Below are positions 9,036-17,755 of a stretch of DNA of 64,000 nt, piece after piece (positions within the stretch are counted from its first letter, which is position 1; every line of letters begins with the position of its first letter). The position numbers and the translations under genes were made by a program. A model generated the notes under the pieces. The model was not told the DNA's origin. It was given only the letters and a program-made list of their open reading frames with translations, and searched no databases. The stretch comes from Metapseudomonas resinovorans DSM 21078 (GTDB lineage Bacteria > Pseudomonadota > Gammaproteobacteria > Pseudomonadales > Pseudomonadaceae). The stretch lies in contig NZ_AUIE01000005.1 in assembly GCF_000423545.1 (NCBI RefSeq), positions 1 through 64,000 on the forward strand, given 5' to 3'.

Positions 9036-10106
9036 ATGTACCTGCACAACTGCTGGTATGTCGCTGCCTGGAACCACGAGATCGAGTCCGAGGGCCTGGT
9101 TGCTCGAACCATCATCAATGAACCAATCGTCCTCTATCGCAAGGAAGACGGTAGCGTTGCGGCGCTACAAGATCGTTGCTGCCACCGTTCTGCACCATTG
9201 TCGATTGGCCGCAAAGAGGGTGATGCGGTCCGCTGCATGTACCACGGCCTCAAATTCGACAGCTCGGGTGCCTGCATAGAGGTTCCCGGCCAGGACACCG
9301 TCCCGCCCCAGGCGTGCGTGCATAGTTTCCCCGTGGTCGAACAGGACAGCTGGGTGTGGATCTGGATGGGAGATCCGGAGAAGGCCGATCCGGCTTTAAT
9401 CCCTCCCGGTGTTTCCCATGATGACCCGGACTGGATTTTCCGTTCGGGCAGTATTGAGTACGAAGCCAACTACCAGCTGGTGAACGACAACCTTCTGGAC
9501 TTCTCGCACCTGTTCTTCCTGCATCCGGAAAGTTTCGGGGTTGGAGAGGATTGGGCTCACGTACGTCCAAAAGTTACCCGTATGGAGCGTGGTGTTCGTG
9601 TGCAGCGTTGGCTGCCGAACCAGCCGATTCCTAACCACATCAAGGATGTGGTGGATTGCGAAATGATGGATCTTTTCGGCACATACGATTACCTGGTGCC
9701 AGGTGTGATGGTGATGCGCTCCTACGGCTTCCCCAAGGGGACGCTGGAGAAGTTCAATGGCGGTGAGCCGCACGGTGTGCCTTACGTCACCTGCGATGTC
9801 ACTTGTCAGGCGATTACACCCAAGACCGATTCCACCTCTCGCTACTTCTTCTCGTGGGCGCCCAATCGTCACGCTCTTGCCGGATGCAGCGAAGAACTGG
9901 CTGACGGCATGATCGCCATTGCCCGACTGGCCTTCGAGGAGGACCGGATCATGATTGAGGCCCAGGCTCGGGTTCTCGAGCTGACTCCCAACGCGAAGCA
10001 GGTGCCCATCGCCTTCGACAATGCTCTCTCTCAGTTCCGTTGGGTGCTGGAGAAGCTGGTCAAGGAAGAGAGCCAAGTGCATCTGCATTCCGTTGCTCAA
10101 GGCTGA
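9036..10106 (+). CDS. VanA-like Rieske oxygenase (aromatic O-demethylase alpha subunit)
   Basis: 356 residues. The Rieske [2Fe-2S] motif is Cys48-X-His50 and Cys67-X2-His70. The mononuclear iron segment is NDNLLDFSHLFFLHP at about 150. Family members use O2 and electrons from a PDR-type reductase to remove methyl groups from methoxylated aromatic acids such as vanillate, giving protocatechuate and formaldehyde. The expected reductase is not adjacent; a VanB-like gene lies at 43021-43977. The start is supported by GAGGAG seven bases before the ATG. The exact substrate is not visible in the sequence. Confidence 0.85.
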   Translation: MYLHNCWYVAAWNHEIESEGLVARTIINEPIVLYRKEDGSVAALQDRCCHRSAPLSIGRKEGDAVRCMYHGLKFDSSGACIEVPGQDTVPPQACVHSFPVVEQDSWVWIWMGDPEKADPALIPPGVSHDDPDWIFRSGSIEYEANYQLVNDNLLDFSHLFFLHPESFGVGEDWAHVRPKVTRMERGVRVQRWLPNQPIPNHIKDVVDCEMMDLFGTYDYLVPGVMVMRSYGFPKGTLEKFNGGEPHGVPYVTCDVTCQAITPKTDSTSRYFFSWAPNRHALAGCSEELADGMIAIARLAFEEDRIMIEAQARVLELTPNAKQVPIAFDNALSQFRWVLEKLVKEESQVHLHSVAQG

Positions 10107-10240
10107 GGAGTGCTCGCTTTCTTCAGTTCTCCCCCTTCCGGGTCTGCATAAACGATAGGCACAGACATTGGCGCATTGCCGATGTCTTGCTTTCCGCGGC
10201 ATGGCTTTTGGAAGGCTCTACAACGCCTGTTCTGACGTGA

Positions 10241-10279
10241 CCTATCGCTACCTATCTCGGCTCTATCTTTCGATAGGAG
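10241..10279 (+). promoter_or_regulatory. operator copy plus two direct CCTATC repeats before the uptake operon
   Basis: CTATC-TTTC-GATAGGAG at 10263-10279 is a near match to the cluster operator, pointing right. Just upstream, CCTATC occurs twice with ten-base spacing (10241-10246 and 10251-10256), about one helical turn. The next large gene begins only at 10660, so transcripts from here would carry a leader of about 350 bases. Confidence 0.6.
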
Positions 10280-10397
10280 AACGTCGCCATAGATTGAGTG
10301 ATTGTGAGGTCGTGCTCCTCAGCAAAGCCTGTAACTGAGTGAGGAGCTGCCAAGCGTCAAGGCTTGGATTGTCCAGAAACTACAAGGAAAACAGGAC

Positions 10398-10547
10398 ATG
10401 ACTGCTCACCATCTGCGCCGCAATGCCGGCTCTCATCTCACTCCAGGAAGCTGCGGCTCTTTGGTGCTCCCTCACTCCTTGAATGGCTCGTGCATGCACC
10501 GCGTTGGCTGCAACGCGCAGGGGCTCGAACAACTCGGTTCGGTCTAG
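10398..10547 (+). CDS. possible 49-residue leader ORF
   Basis: ATG at 10398, preceded by AAGGAAAACAGGAC, with TAG at 10545-10547. It encodes a His-, Gly- and Ser-rich peptide (MTAHHLRRNAGSHLTPGSCG...) without homology I recognise. It lies in the 550-base gap (10107-10659) between the oxygenase gene and the DUF1302 gene, after a regulon operator. It could be a leader peptide, a relic, or chance; nothing else was seen in this gap. Confidence 0.25.
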   Translation: MTAHHLRRNAGSHLTPGSCGSLVLPHSLNGSCMHRVGCNAQGLEQLGSV

Positions 10548-10659
10548 TCGTCAATCGCCGCTTCAACTCCAAACCCGAGCTGCCTGGTGTGGCTCGTGAC
10601 GGGCGCTTTGCGCCTGCAACTCAACCTCGTCGCCAATGCTTGTTGAGGTATAGATACAA

Positions 10660-12288
10660 ATGACAAAACAACAACAAAGAGTCTGCCGCACCGTACTTGC
10701 TACCGTCATTTCTTCGCTGGCGGCCAGCGGAATGAGTCTGGCTCAGGCCGCCCAACTGGCCGATACCGAGAGCTATCAAATTCGCTGGGACAACACGGTG
10801 AAGTATCAGATCGGTCAACGCACCGAGGCGCCGTCGAAGTTCAACACCAGCAATATCAACACCAACGATGGCGACGCGGCCTTCAACAAGCATGACCTGA
10901 TCAGCAATCGCGTCGACATCCTGTCCGAGTTCGACTTCACCCTGAAGGACGAAGCCAACAGCGGTCTGCGCATCAGCGCGGCGGCTTGGTACGACAACGT
11001 CTACAACCGTAATCATCGGACCATCCCGGCCGACACTTTCAACATGACGACTGTGGACAATGACGAATTCACCGCTCAGGCGAAGGATCAGGCTGGCCGT
11101 GACGTCGAAATTCTCGATGCCTTCATCCACAGCGGTATGGATATCAGCGGTCATTACCTGTCCTGGCGACTGGGTCAGCACACCCTGCTCTGGGGTGAGA
11201 GCCTGTTCCTGGCCACCAACGGCATCGCCAATGGCCAGGCGCCTAATGACGCGTACAAGGCCTTGTCGGTGCCGAGCACACTCGCCAAGGAAGTCTTCCT
11301 GCCGGTCAACCAGCTGTCGATGTCCTTCTCGCTCACGGAAAGCCTCTCCCTCGATGCGTACTACCAGTTTGAATATGAACAGACTCGTGTGCCTGCTCCC
11401 GGTACCTATTGGAGTATCGGCGATATGGTGTTCAAAGGTGGCGAGAACCTGCTCCTGGCTCCTGGCTTCCGCGTGCCGCGTGGCCGTGATATCGGACCCC
11501 GCGACGACAGCGGCCAGTGGGGTGTAGCGCTCAAGTACCGCGATTACGAGAACGACTGGGACTACGGCGCTTACTTCCTGCGCTTCCATGCCAAGACGCC
11601 GCAGGTATTCCTGCATCTGTCCACTGTCGCTCCAGGGATTGCAGTGCCGGATGAGTACAACTTCGTTTACCCCGAAGACATCAAGCTCTTTGGTCTGAGT
11701 GCTTCGACCAAGGTTGGCGATGCCAACGTGGCAGGGGAGATTTCCTTCCGCGACAACATGCCTCTGGTCAGCGATGCCGCTCAGCTCGTAGTGCTGGACG
11801 GCCAGCGCGTGGATGGCCGTCACAACCCTGGCTATGCAGTCGGTCAGACGATCCACGCTCAGGTGTCCACCATCTGGGTTCTGCCGCGCGTGTCCACCTG
11901 GGATACCTCGACACTGACTGCCGAGCTCGGTGCCAATCACCTGTACAAGGTGACGAAGAACGACGAGCGCCGAGACAAGGACAACACTGTCCGCACAGCC
12001 GCCGGATTCCGCACGATCTTCGAGCCGACCTGGTACCAAGCGCTGCCATCCATCGATGTCAGCAGCCCCATTACCCTGGGATACAACTTCACCGGCAAGT
12101 CTGCCGTGGACCCGGGCTTCAACGTCACCGGTGCCGCACACGGCGGCGATGTGACCGCTGCAATCAACTTCAAGTACGCCGGCAATCTGCGCGGCGGCAT
12201 TAGCTACACCAAGTTCCTCGGCGACGAGGACAACAACGCCTACCACGACCGCGATTTCGTTCTGCTGAACGTCGCCTACTCGTTCTGA
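10660..12288 (+). CDS. DUF1302 outer-membrane protein
   Basis: 542 residues with an N-terminal signal peptide ending near AQAAQ (about 32). It is rich in alternating aromatic/polar beta-strand patterns and ends in a C-terminal aromatic (VAYSF), as in outer-membrane beta-barrels. DUF1302 proteins usually sit beside DUF1329, YCF48-like and MMPL genes in clusters for steroids, terpenoids or other hydrophobic substrates. They are thought to admit such compounds across the outer membrane. That exact order is seen here with gaps of 7-20 bases, so this is the first gene of a four-gene transport operon. Confidence 0.88.
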   Translation: MTKQQQRVCRTVLATVISSLAASGMSLAQAAQLADTESYQIRWDNTVKYQIGQRTEAPSKFNTSNINTNDGDAAFNKHDLISNRVDILSEFDFTLKDEANSGLRISAAAWYDNVYNRNHRTIPADTFNMTTVDNDEFTAQAKDQAGRDVEILDAFIHSGMDISGHYLSWRLGQHTLLWGESLFLATNGIANGQAPNDAYKALSVPSTLAKEVFLPVNQLSMSFSLTESLSLDAYYQFEYEQTRVPAPGTYWSIGDMVFKGGENLLLAPGFRVPRGRDIGPRDDSGQWGVALKYRDYENDWDYGAYFLRFHAKTPQVFLHLSTVAPGIAVPDEYNFVYPEDIKLFGLSASTKVGDANVAGEISFRDNMPLVSDAAQLVVLDGQRVDGRHNPGYAVGQTIHAQVSTIWVLPRVSTWDTSTLTAELGANHLYKVTKNDERRDKDNTVRTAAGFRTIFEPTWYQALPSIDVSSPITLGYNFTGKSAVDPGFNVTGAAHGGDVTAAINFKYAGNLRGGISYTKFLGDEDNNAYHDRDFVLLNVAYSF

Positions 12289-12301
12289 TGGGAGATGCGC
12301 C

Positions 12302-13657
12302 ATGAAGTACAACAACAAGATATCCCTGATCGCCCTCTGTGCTGCTGCCGTGTTTCCCCTGCATGCCCTGGCCGCTGTCAGTGCCAGTGACGCTGAGCGT
12401 CTGGGCAACGATCTGACTCCCGTGGGTGCTATCAAAGCTGGCAATGCCGATGGCTCGATCCCCGCGTGGACCGGAGGGCTCACCAACTCGGTAGCGAAAG
12501 AGAATCCCAAGCTCCCGCCGAAACTGTTCAGCGATGAAAAGCCGCTTTTCAGCATCTCGGCGTCCAACGTCGATCAGTACGCGAGCAAGCTGGCGGTCGG
12601 GACTCAGCAAATGCTGAAGAACTATCCGGGCTATCGCCTCGATGTCTATCCGAGTCATCGAACCGCTGCCGCGCCCCAGTTCATCTACGACCGTACCAAA
12701 CAGAACGCAACCACCACGACGCTGACCAATCAGGTTCTCAACCGGGAAACCTATTCCGGCGGCATTCCTTTCCCTATTCCGCAGACCGGCGACGAAGCAA
12801 TCTTCAACGTGCAGTGGAACTGGCGGGCATCGGACAGCACGGTCAACGGGAGCACCTGGTTCGTGTCCTCCAGCGGCAAGCGGGCACTTACCGCGGGCAA
12901 CATCCTGGAGGTCACCACGCCGCACGGCTACCCGAATGATCGAAAGGATCCGTGGGAGAACAAGCTCTGGGGCGCCACGCTGGTGACTTCGACCGCACCG
13001 GCTTACTCCGCGGGCGAAAAGCAACTGGTGCACGCGCCGAACGATCAGATCAATACCTCGGTCAACGCCTGGGCGTACCTCACTGGCCAACGTCGACTGC
13101 GTAAGGCGCCGAACGTCCAGTACGACGTGCCGAACAACTTCAGTTCGGGCCTGACCAACTTCGACGACAGCTGGGGTTTCAACGGCGCACCGGATCGCTA
13201 TCAGTGGAAACTGGTTGGCAAGGAAGAAATGTATGTGCCCTACAACGCCAACAACATGGCCTACGCCTCGGCCAAGGATCTGATCGGCGAGAAATTCGTC
13301 AATCCTGATTTCGTGCGTTGGGAGCTGCACCGTGTCTGGGTGGTGGAGGCGACCCTGAAGCCGGGTGCACGGCATGTAGTCCCGAAGCGTCGCATGTACA
13401 TCGACGAAGACAGCTGGACCATCGTTGCGAGCGACCTGTGGGATGCCAAGAACCAGCTCTGGAAGACCTTCCAGCTGCCGCTGATGACCTTCCCGGAGGC
13501 TCCGGTGAATCTGACGGTTCCGATGTTCGTCTACAACCTCCAGGCTGGTGACTACACCGCGATGAACATTCTCAACGATGGTGGTGAGGTCAACTTCAAG
13601 CCGCTTCCCTCGGCGATGTTCACTCCCCAGCAGCTCGAGCGTTCCGGCGTTCGCTGA
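12302..13657 (+). CDS. DUF1329 periplasmic/outer-membrane lipoprotein-like protein
   Basis: 451 residues with a signal peptide (MKYNNKISLIALCAAAVFPLHALAA) and the family's opening AERLGNDLTPVGAIKAGNADGSIPAWTGG. The body repeats the Tyr/Trp-rich strand pattern of the LolA-like DUF1329 fold. The family is genetically tied to DUF1302 barrels and MMPL pumps and is believed to carry hydrophobic compounds in the periplasm. A GGGAG site precedes the ATG, 13 bases after DUF1302. Confidence 0.88.
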   Translation: MKYNNKISLIALCAAAVFPLHALAAVSASDAERLGNDLTPVGAIKAGNADGSIPAWTGGLTNSVAKENPKLPPKLFSDEKPLFSISASNVDQYASKLAVGTQQMLKNYPGYRLDVYPSHRTAAAPQFIYDRTKQNATTTTLTNQVLNRETYSGGIPFPIPQTGDEAIFNVQWNWRASDSTVNGSTWFVSSSGKRALTAGNILEVTTPHGYPNDRKDPWENKLWGATLVTSTAPAYSAGEKQLVHAPNDQINTSVNAWAYLTGQRRLRKAPNVQYDVPNNFSSGLTNFDDSWGFNGAPDRYQWKLVGKEEMYVPYNANNMAYASAKDLIGEKFVNPDFVRWELHRVWVVEATLKPGARHVVPKRRMYIDEDSWTIVASDLWDAKNQLWKTFQLPLMTFPEAPVNLTVPMFVYNLQAGDYTAMNILNDGGEVNFKPLPSAMFTPQQLERSGVR

Positions 13658-13677
13658 GTCATGCACAGGTGATATTC

Positions 13678-14817
13678 ATGAAACGCCTTGACCTTCAATG
13701 GTTGATGGTAGGGGCCGTGGTCATGGGAGCTGCGTTTGCAGCTCCCATGTCGAGCGCCCAGACCATCGAGTCCGATCCCCTGCTCACTGCGGCAATGGCA
13801 TTGCTGGATCGTCATTCGCCTCCGGTCGCTGCACCGGAACGTGCAATGCTGTTCGCCATCACCCGGGCGGGCGAGCGACTGGTTGCCGTGGGTGAACACG
13901 GTATCGTCACTCTCTCCGATGACGGCGGCCAAACCTGGCGTAGCGCCAGTGTCCCCGTGGACGTGAACCTCACTGGCGTCGCCTTTGCCGATGTACAGAA
14001 CGGCTGGGTGATTGGTCAGATGGGTGTGGTTTTGCACAGCTCTGACGGTGGTGAGAGCTGGCAAAAGCAGTTGGACGGTGCAAGCGCCGCCAAGCTGCTG
14101 CTCAAGCAAGCTCAGCAGCAGTCCGCGACTCTGGACCAGGCAGAGCGTGAGGAATTGCTGTATCGCGCCGAGGGATTGGTTGCTGACGGACCCGATAAAC
14201 CGTTCCTCGATTTGCTGGTCGAGGACCGCAACACTGTGACGGTCGTGGGGGCCTTCAATCTGGCGCTGCGCAGTACCGATGGCGGTGTCAGTTGGGAGGG
14301 CTATTCCCAGCAGCTCGACAATCCCAATGGCATGCATGTGTACGCCTTGAAAAAGGTCGACGGGAAACTCATGGCAGCTGGCGAACAAGGTCTTCTCCTG
14401 CGCAGCGACCACGCCGGCGGAATGCTTGGCGCCGAAAGCTCGCCGTATGACGGCAGCTACTTCGGCTTGTTGCCGATGAACCACCACCACGTTCTCGCCT
14501 ATGGATTGCGTGGCAACGCGTACGTGTCGGGTGACGCCGGCAGCACCTGGCAAAGGTCCGAAGTTCCAGGCAGCAACAGTGCGACATTCAATGCGGCGTT
14601 GCAGCGCAGCAATGGTGATGTGTTGCTGCTGGACCAATCCGGACGAATTCACCTCAGTCGTGACCAGGGGCGCGATTTCCGCACCTTGGCATTCGAATGG
14701 CGGGCGCCGCTCACCGGGGCCGTAGAAACGTCAAACGGTGATGTCCTGCTTTCCAGCCTTGCCGGCGTCGTACAGATCCCCGCGGCTACCTTGGCCGAAC
14801 TCGCTTCCAAGGAGTAA
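13678..14817 (+). CDS. YCF48-like beta-propeller protein
   Basis: 379 residues from ATG 13678 (an in-frame GTG nine bases earlier is less likely). The signal peptide ends near MSSAQT. Repeated strand motifs of the type SDDGGQTWRS, SSDGGESWQK, STDGGVSWEG and SGDAGSTWQR mark a BNR/YCF48 propeller. It sits in the transport operon seven bases before the MMPL gene. Such proteins accompany RND/MMPL exporters or importers of hydrophobic compounds, possibly as periplasmic assembly partners; the precise role is unknown. Confidence 0.85.
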   Translation: MKRLDLQWLMVGAVVMGAAFAAPMSSAQTIESDPLLTAAMALLDRHSPPVAAPERAMLFAITRAGERLVAVGEHGIVTLSDDGGQTWRSASVPVDVNLTGVAFADVQNGWVIGQMGVVLHSSDGGESWQKQLDGASAAKLLLKQAQQQSATLDQAEREELLYRAEGLVADGPDKPFLDLLVEDRNTVTVVGAFNLALRSTDGGVSWEGYSQQLDNPNGMHVYALKKVDGKLMAAGEQGLLLRSDHAGGMLGAESSPYDGSYFGLLPMNHHHVLAYGLRGNAYVSGDAGSTWQRSEVPGSNSATFNAALQRSNGDVLLLDQSGRIHLSRDQGRDFRTLAFEWRAPLTGAVETSNGDVLLSSLAGVVQIPAATLAELASKE

Positions 14818-14823
14818 TACCTC

Positions 14824-17292
14824 ATGCAATCCGCTCACGAAGAAGCGCCCGTTATCGCCAACCTGGAGGACTTTGATCGAGCCTCGGGTTCTCGCCTGGA
14901 ACGGCTGCTGTTCAACAACAGGTTGTGGGTCATGCTGTTCTGCCTGCTCCTGACGGCGTTCTTCGTCGCTCAGTTCTCCGGCCTGAAGCTGAACGCCAAC
15001 TTCCTGCGGATGATTCCCAATGATCATCCGTACATTCAGAACTTCACGGCTCGCCAGGACGACCTGGCGGGGCAAGGCAATGTGATGCGCATTGTCGTGG
15101 AGAATCGCAAGGGCGGCATTCTTGATGCCGAGTACCTGGCCACGCTGCAGAAGATCAGCGATGAGGTGTACCTCCTCGCCGGTGTCGATCGGCCGAACAT
15201 GAAGTCTCTGTGGACACCGACCATGCGTTGGCGAGGCATCACCGAGGTCGGGATCGAGGCTGGCCAGGTCATTGACTCCAACTACGATGGGTCGGCTGAA
15301 GCCTTGGCCCGCCTGCGGCTGAACATCGAACGCTCCGGCGAGATCGGCAGCATCGTCGCGCCAGACTTCAGATCAAGCCTTTTGCTGGTTCCGCTGCTGG
15401 ACATCGACACTGAAACGGGCAAGCCGCTCGACTATGGCGAGTTCAGCCAGAAGCTCGAACAGATCCGCGCCAAATATCAGAGCGATGCCATTGGCATCCA
15501 TATGGTTGGTTTCGCCAAAGTGGTCGGCGACCTGATCGAGGGCCTCGGTCAGGTACTGGTGTTCTTCGCGATCGCCATCGTGATTGCAGGCCTGCTGGTG
15601 TTCAACTACACCCGTTGCGTGCGCAGCACCTTGGTTGTGCTGTTCTGTTCGGTGGTCGCCGTGTTGTGGCTGCTAGGCACATTGCCGCTGCTCGGCTATG
15701 AGCTGGACCCCTACACGATCCTGGTTCCGTTCCTGGTCTTCGCCATTGGTATGAGCCACGGCGCACAGAAGATGAACGGCATCATGCAGGACATCGGGCG
15801 CGGCACCCATCGCCTGATCGCGGCCCGTTACACGTTCCGCCGCCTGTTCATGGCGGGGCTGGTGGCCTTGGCCTGCGACGCGGTTGGCTTCGCGGTTCTG
15901 CTGTTGATCAACATCGAGGTGATACGCCAGTTGGCGACCACCGCCAGCATCGGTGTGGCTTTCCTGATCTTCACCAACCTGATCCTGCTGCCCATCGTTC
16001 TCAGCTACGTTGGTGTGGGCACGAAGGCTGCAGCCCGTAGCCTGCGCAATGAACAAGCAGACCTGAGCGGCGGCATTCGCCATCCATTGTGGCGTTTCCT
16101 GGACCTGTTCACCCGTCGCAAGGTTGCTGCGCCAACTCTGTTGGTTGCTTTGGCCCTGGGCATCGTGGGGTTCATGGTGAGTCTCAACCTGAAGGTCGGC
16201 GATCTCGACCCGGGTGCTCCCGAACTGCGCACGGAGTCCCGCTACAACAAGGACAATGCGTTCATTACCTCGCACTTCGGTAATGCCAGTGACGTGTTCA
16301 TCGTCATGGTCAATTCTCCGGCTGGGCAATGCATGAACTATGAGCTGCTGGAGAAGGTGGATCGCCTCGAATGGCAGTTGCGTCAGCTGCCGGGCGTGGC
16401 GGCGACGGATTCGTTCGCATCCTTCGTCCGGATCATGACCGGGCAACTCACCGAGGGAAATCCGAAGTGGATCGGCCTCATGCCCAACCAGGCCGTGATC
16501 AACAACCTGGTCAAATATGCCCCGTTGACCCTGGTGAGCCAGGTCTGCGACATGTCGATGCTGAGGGTTTTCCTGACCGACCACAAAGCTGAAACGCTCG
16601 ATGGCGTGGTCAAGGTGGTCGAGGCATTCGCCGCGCGCAACAACACCGAGGATCAGCAATTCAAGATGGCTGCGGGCACCGCGGGAATCGAGGCGGCGAC
16701 CAACATCGTTGTGAAGAAGGCCAATCGCGAAATGCTGTTCTGGGTCTACGGAGCGGTGGTGCTGTTGTGCTTCATGGTGTTCCGTTCCTGGCGTGCCGTC
16801 ACTTGCGCCATCCTACCGCTGGTGCTGACCTCGATTCTGGCCGAGGCGCTGATGGTCTGGCTCGATATCGGCGTCAAGGTCGCCACACTGCCGGTGATCG
16901 CACTTGGGGTGGGGATTGGCATCGACTACGCGCTGTATGTGCTGAGCATCCTGCTGGTTCATCTGCGCAATGGTGAGTCGCTCTCGGTGGCTTACTATCG
17001 GTCGCTGCTGTTCACCGGGCGTGTTGTCTTGCTTACCGGTGCGACGCTGGCGATTGGTGTGGCCACCTGGGCTTTGTCGCCGATCAAGTTCCAGGCAGAC
17101 ATGGGCATCCTGCTGGCGTTCATGTTCCTCTGGAACATGCTCGGAGCGCTGATTCTGCTGCCCGCACTGGCAAGTTTCCTGCTCAAACCGGCGACGCGGC
17201 CCCTAATGGAGGTGAAGTCAGAAGGTACCGCCAATCAGGCAAGCAACGACGACCCAGTCATGCAACGTGCGTTGCACGGGTACCCGCAGTAG
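14824..17292 (+). CDS. MMPL/RND-family transporter
   Basis: 822 residues with one helix near 35-55, a large periplasmic loop, a five-helix block (about 230-400), a second loop and a final helix block (about 635-795). This is the two-fold RND layout. GVGIGIDYALYVLS in the second half is the typical helix-4-like Gly/Asp segment. It would move a hydrophobic substrate across the inner membrane or periplasm using the proton gradient. Last gene of the DUF1302-DUF1329-YCF48-MMPL operon, with AAGGAG before the ATG and a strong terminator after it. Confidence 0.9.
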   Translation: MQSAHEEAPVIANLEDFDRASGSRLERLLFNNRLWVMLFCLLLTAFFVAQFSGLKLNANFLRMIPNDHPYIQNFTARQDDLAGQGNVMRIVVENRKGGILDAEYLATLQKISDEVYLLAGVDRPNMKSLWTPTMRWRGITEVGIEAGQVIDSNYDGSAEALARLRLNIERSGEIGSIVAPDFRSSLLLVPLLDIDTETGKPLDYGEFSQKLEQIRAKYQSDAIGIHMVGFAKVVGDLIEGLGQVLVFFAIAIVIAGLLVFNYTRCVRSTLVVLFCSVVAVLWLLGTLPLLGYELDPYTILVPFLVFAIGMSHGAQKMNGIMQDIGRGTHRLIAARYTFRRLFMAGLVALACDAVGFAVLLLINIEVIRQLATTASIGVAFLIFTNLILLPIVLSYVGVGTKAAARSLRNEQADLSGGIRHPLWRFLDLFTRRKVAAPTLLVALALGIVGFMVSLNLKVGDLDPGAPELRTESRYNKDNAFITSHFGNASDVFIVMVNSPAGQCMNYELLEKVDRLEWQLRQLPGVAATDSFASFVRIMTGQLTEGNPKWIGLMPNQAVINNLVKYAPLTLVSQVCDMSMLRVFLTDHKAETLDGVVKVVEAFAARNNTEDQQFKMAAGTAGIEAATNIVVKKANREMLFWVYGAVVLLCFMVFRSWRAVTCAILPLVLTSILAEALMVWLDIGVKVATLPVIALGVGIGIDYALYVLSILLVHLRNGESLSVAYYRSLLFTGRVVLLTGATLAIGVATWALSPIKFQADMGILLAFMFLWNMLGALILLPALASFLLKPATRPLMEVKSEGTANQASNDDPVMQRALHGYPQ

Positions 17293-17322
17293 CTACTGAT
17301 AGCGTTCAAACGCTTTCATTGG

Positions 17323-17346
17323 AAACGCCCCCGTTTGGGGGCGTTT
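17323..17346. terminator. rho-independent terminator after the transport operon
   Basis: Perfect 10-bp stem AAACGCCCCC / GGGGGCGTTT with loop GTTT. It lies 31 bases after the transporter stop and can work in either direction because A- and T-tracts flank it. Confidence 0.88.
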
Positions 17347-17428
17347 TGGTTAGTGGGTGGCGCGCTTAATTCTCGCTCCTGCAGGTGTGATGCTCGCCAG
17401 AACAAGCCAATTTGCTGATCAGCGCTTA

Positions 17429-17445
17429 CTTTCGAAAGATAGGTT
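17429..17445 (+). promoter_or_regulatory. regulon operator copy before the small secreted protein gene
   Basis: CTTTC-GAAA-GATAGGTT matches CTATC-N4-GATAGGTG with two differences, and lies 57 bases before the ATG at 17503. The conserved spacing is the main reason to accept both this site and the small gene. Confidence 0.65.
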
Positions 17446-17502
17446 TTTCTCCACATGGCAACGGTTGTAATCAACTCTCCAAGCACTGCCGAGAGCGCTG
17501 CC

Positions 17503-17682
17503 ATGAAAATAAAAACTATGCTCTTCACCCTGGCCGGTCTGTCCCTGTTCACGCTTGCCGCCGTGGAAATCATCAACCAACCGCCGCGTGCGGCTTACGC
17601 GGGTTATCCGCCCAACTGCCAATACGCGAACTACGGCTGTAGCCTGCCTGTGGGCTTTCGTGGCTGGCCTCAGTTGCCCTGA
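17503..17682 (+). CDS. small secreted Tyr/Pro-rich protein
   Basis: 59 residues starting MKIKTMLFTLAGLSLFTLA, a clear signal peptide. The mature part is short and Tyr-, Pro- and Cys-containing (AGYPPNCQYANYGCSLPVGFRG), with two cysteines that could pair. An in-frame ATG at 17455 would spoil the signal peptide, so 17503 is preferred. A regulon operator lies 57 bases upstream, as for other regulon genes, which argues that it is real. I do not recognise a family. Confidence 0.6.
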   Translation: MKIKTMLFTLAGLSLFTLAAVEIINQPPRAAYAGYPPNCQYANYGCSLPVGFRGWPQLP

Positions 17683-17755
17683 GTCCTGACATACCGCCTT
17701 CGGGCCTGCGAGATCATGTGCAGCCACATTGCCATGGCTGCACATGACGTTCGGG

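Noticed and set aside
10621-12567. 648-codon open frame antisense to DUF1302/DUF1329
   Set aside because: High-GC shadow frame; no fold, signal or ribosome site, and the other strand encodes well-recognised proteins.
12200-14652. Long antisense frames (488 and 366 codons) across DUF1329 and the YCF48-like gene
   Set aside because: Shadows of genes on the plus strand with Arg/His/Val-rich nonsense composition.
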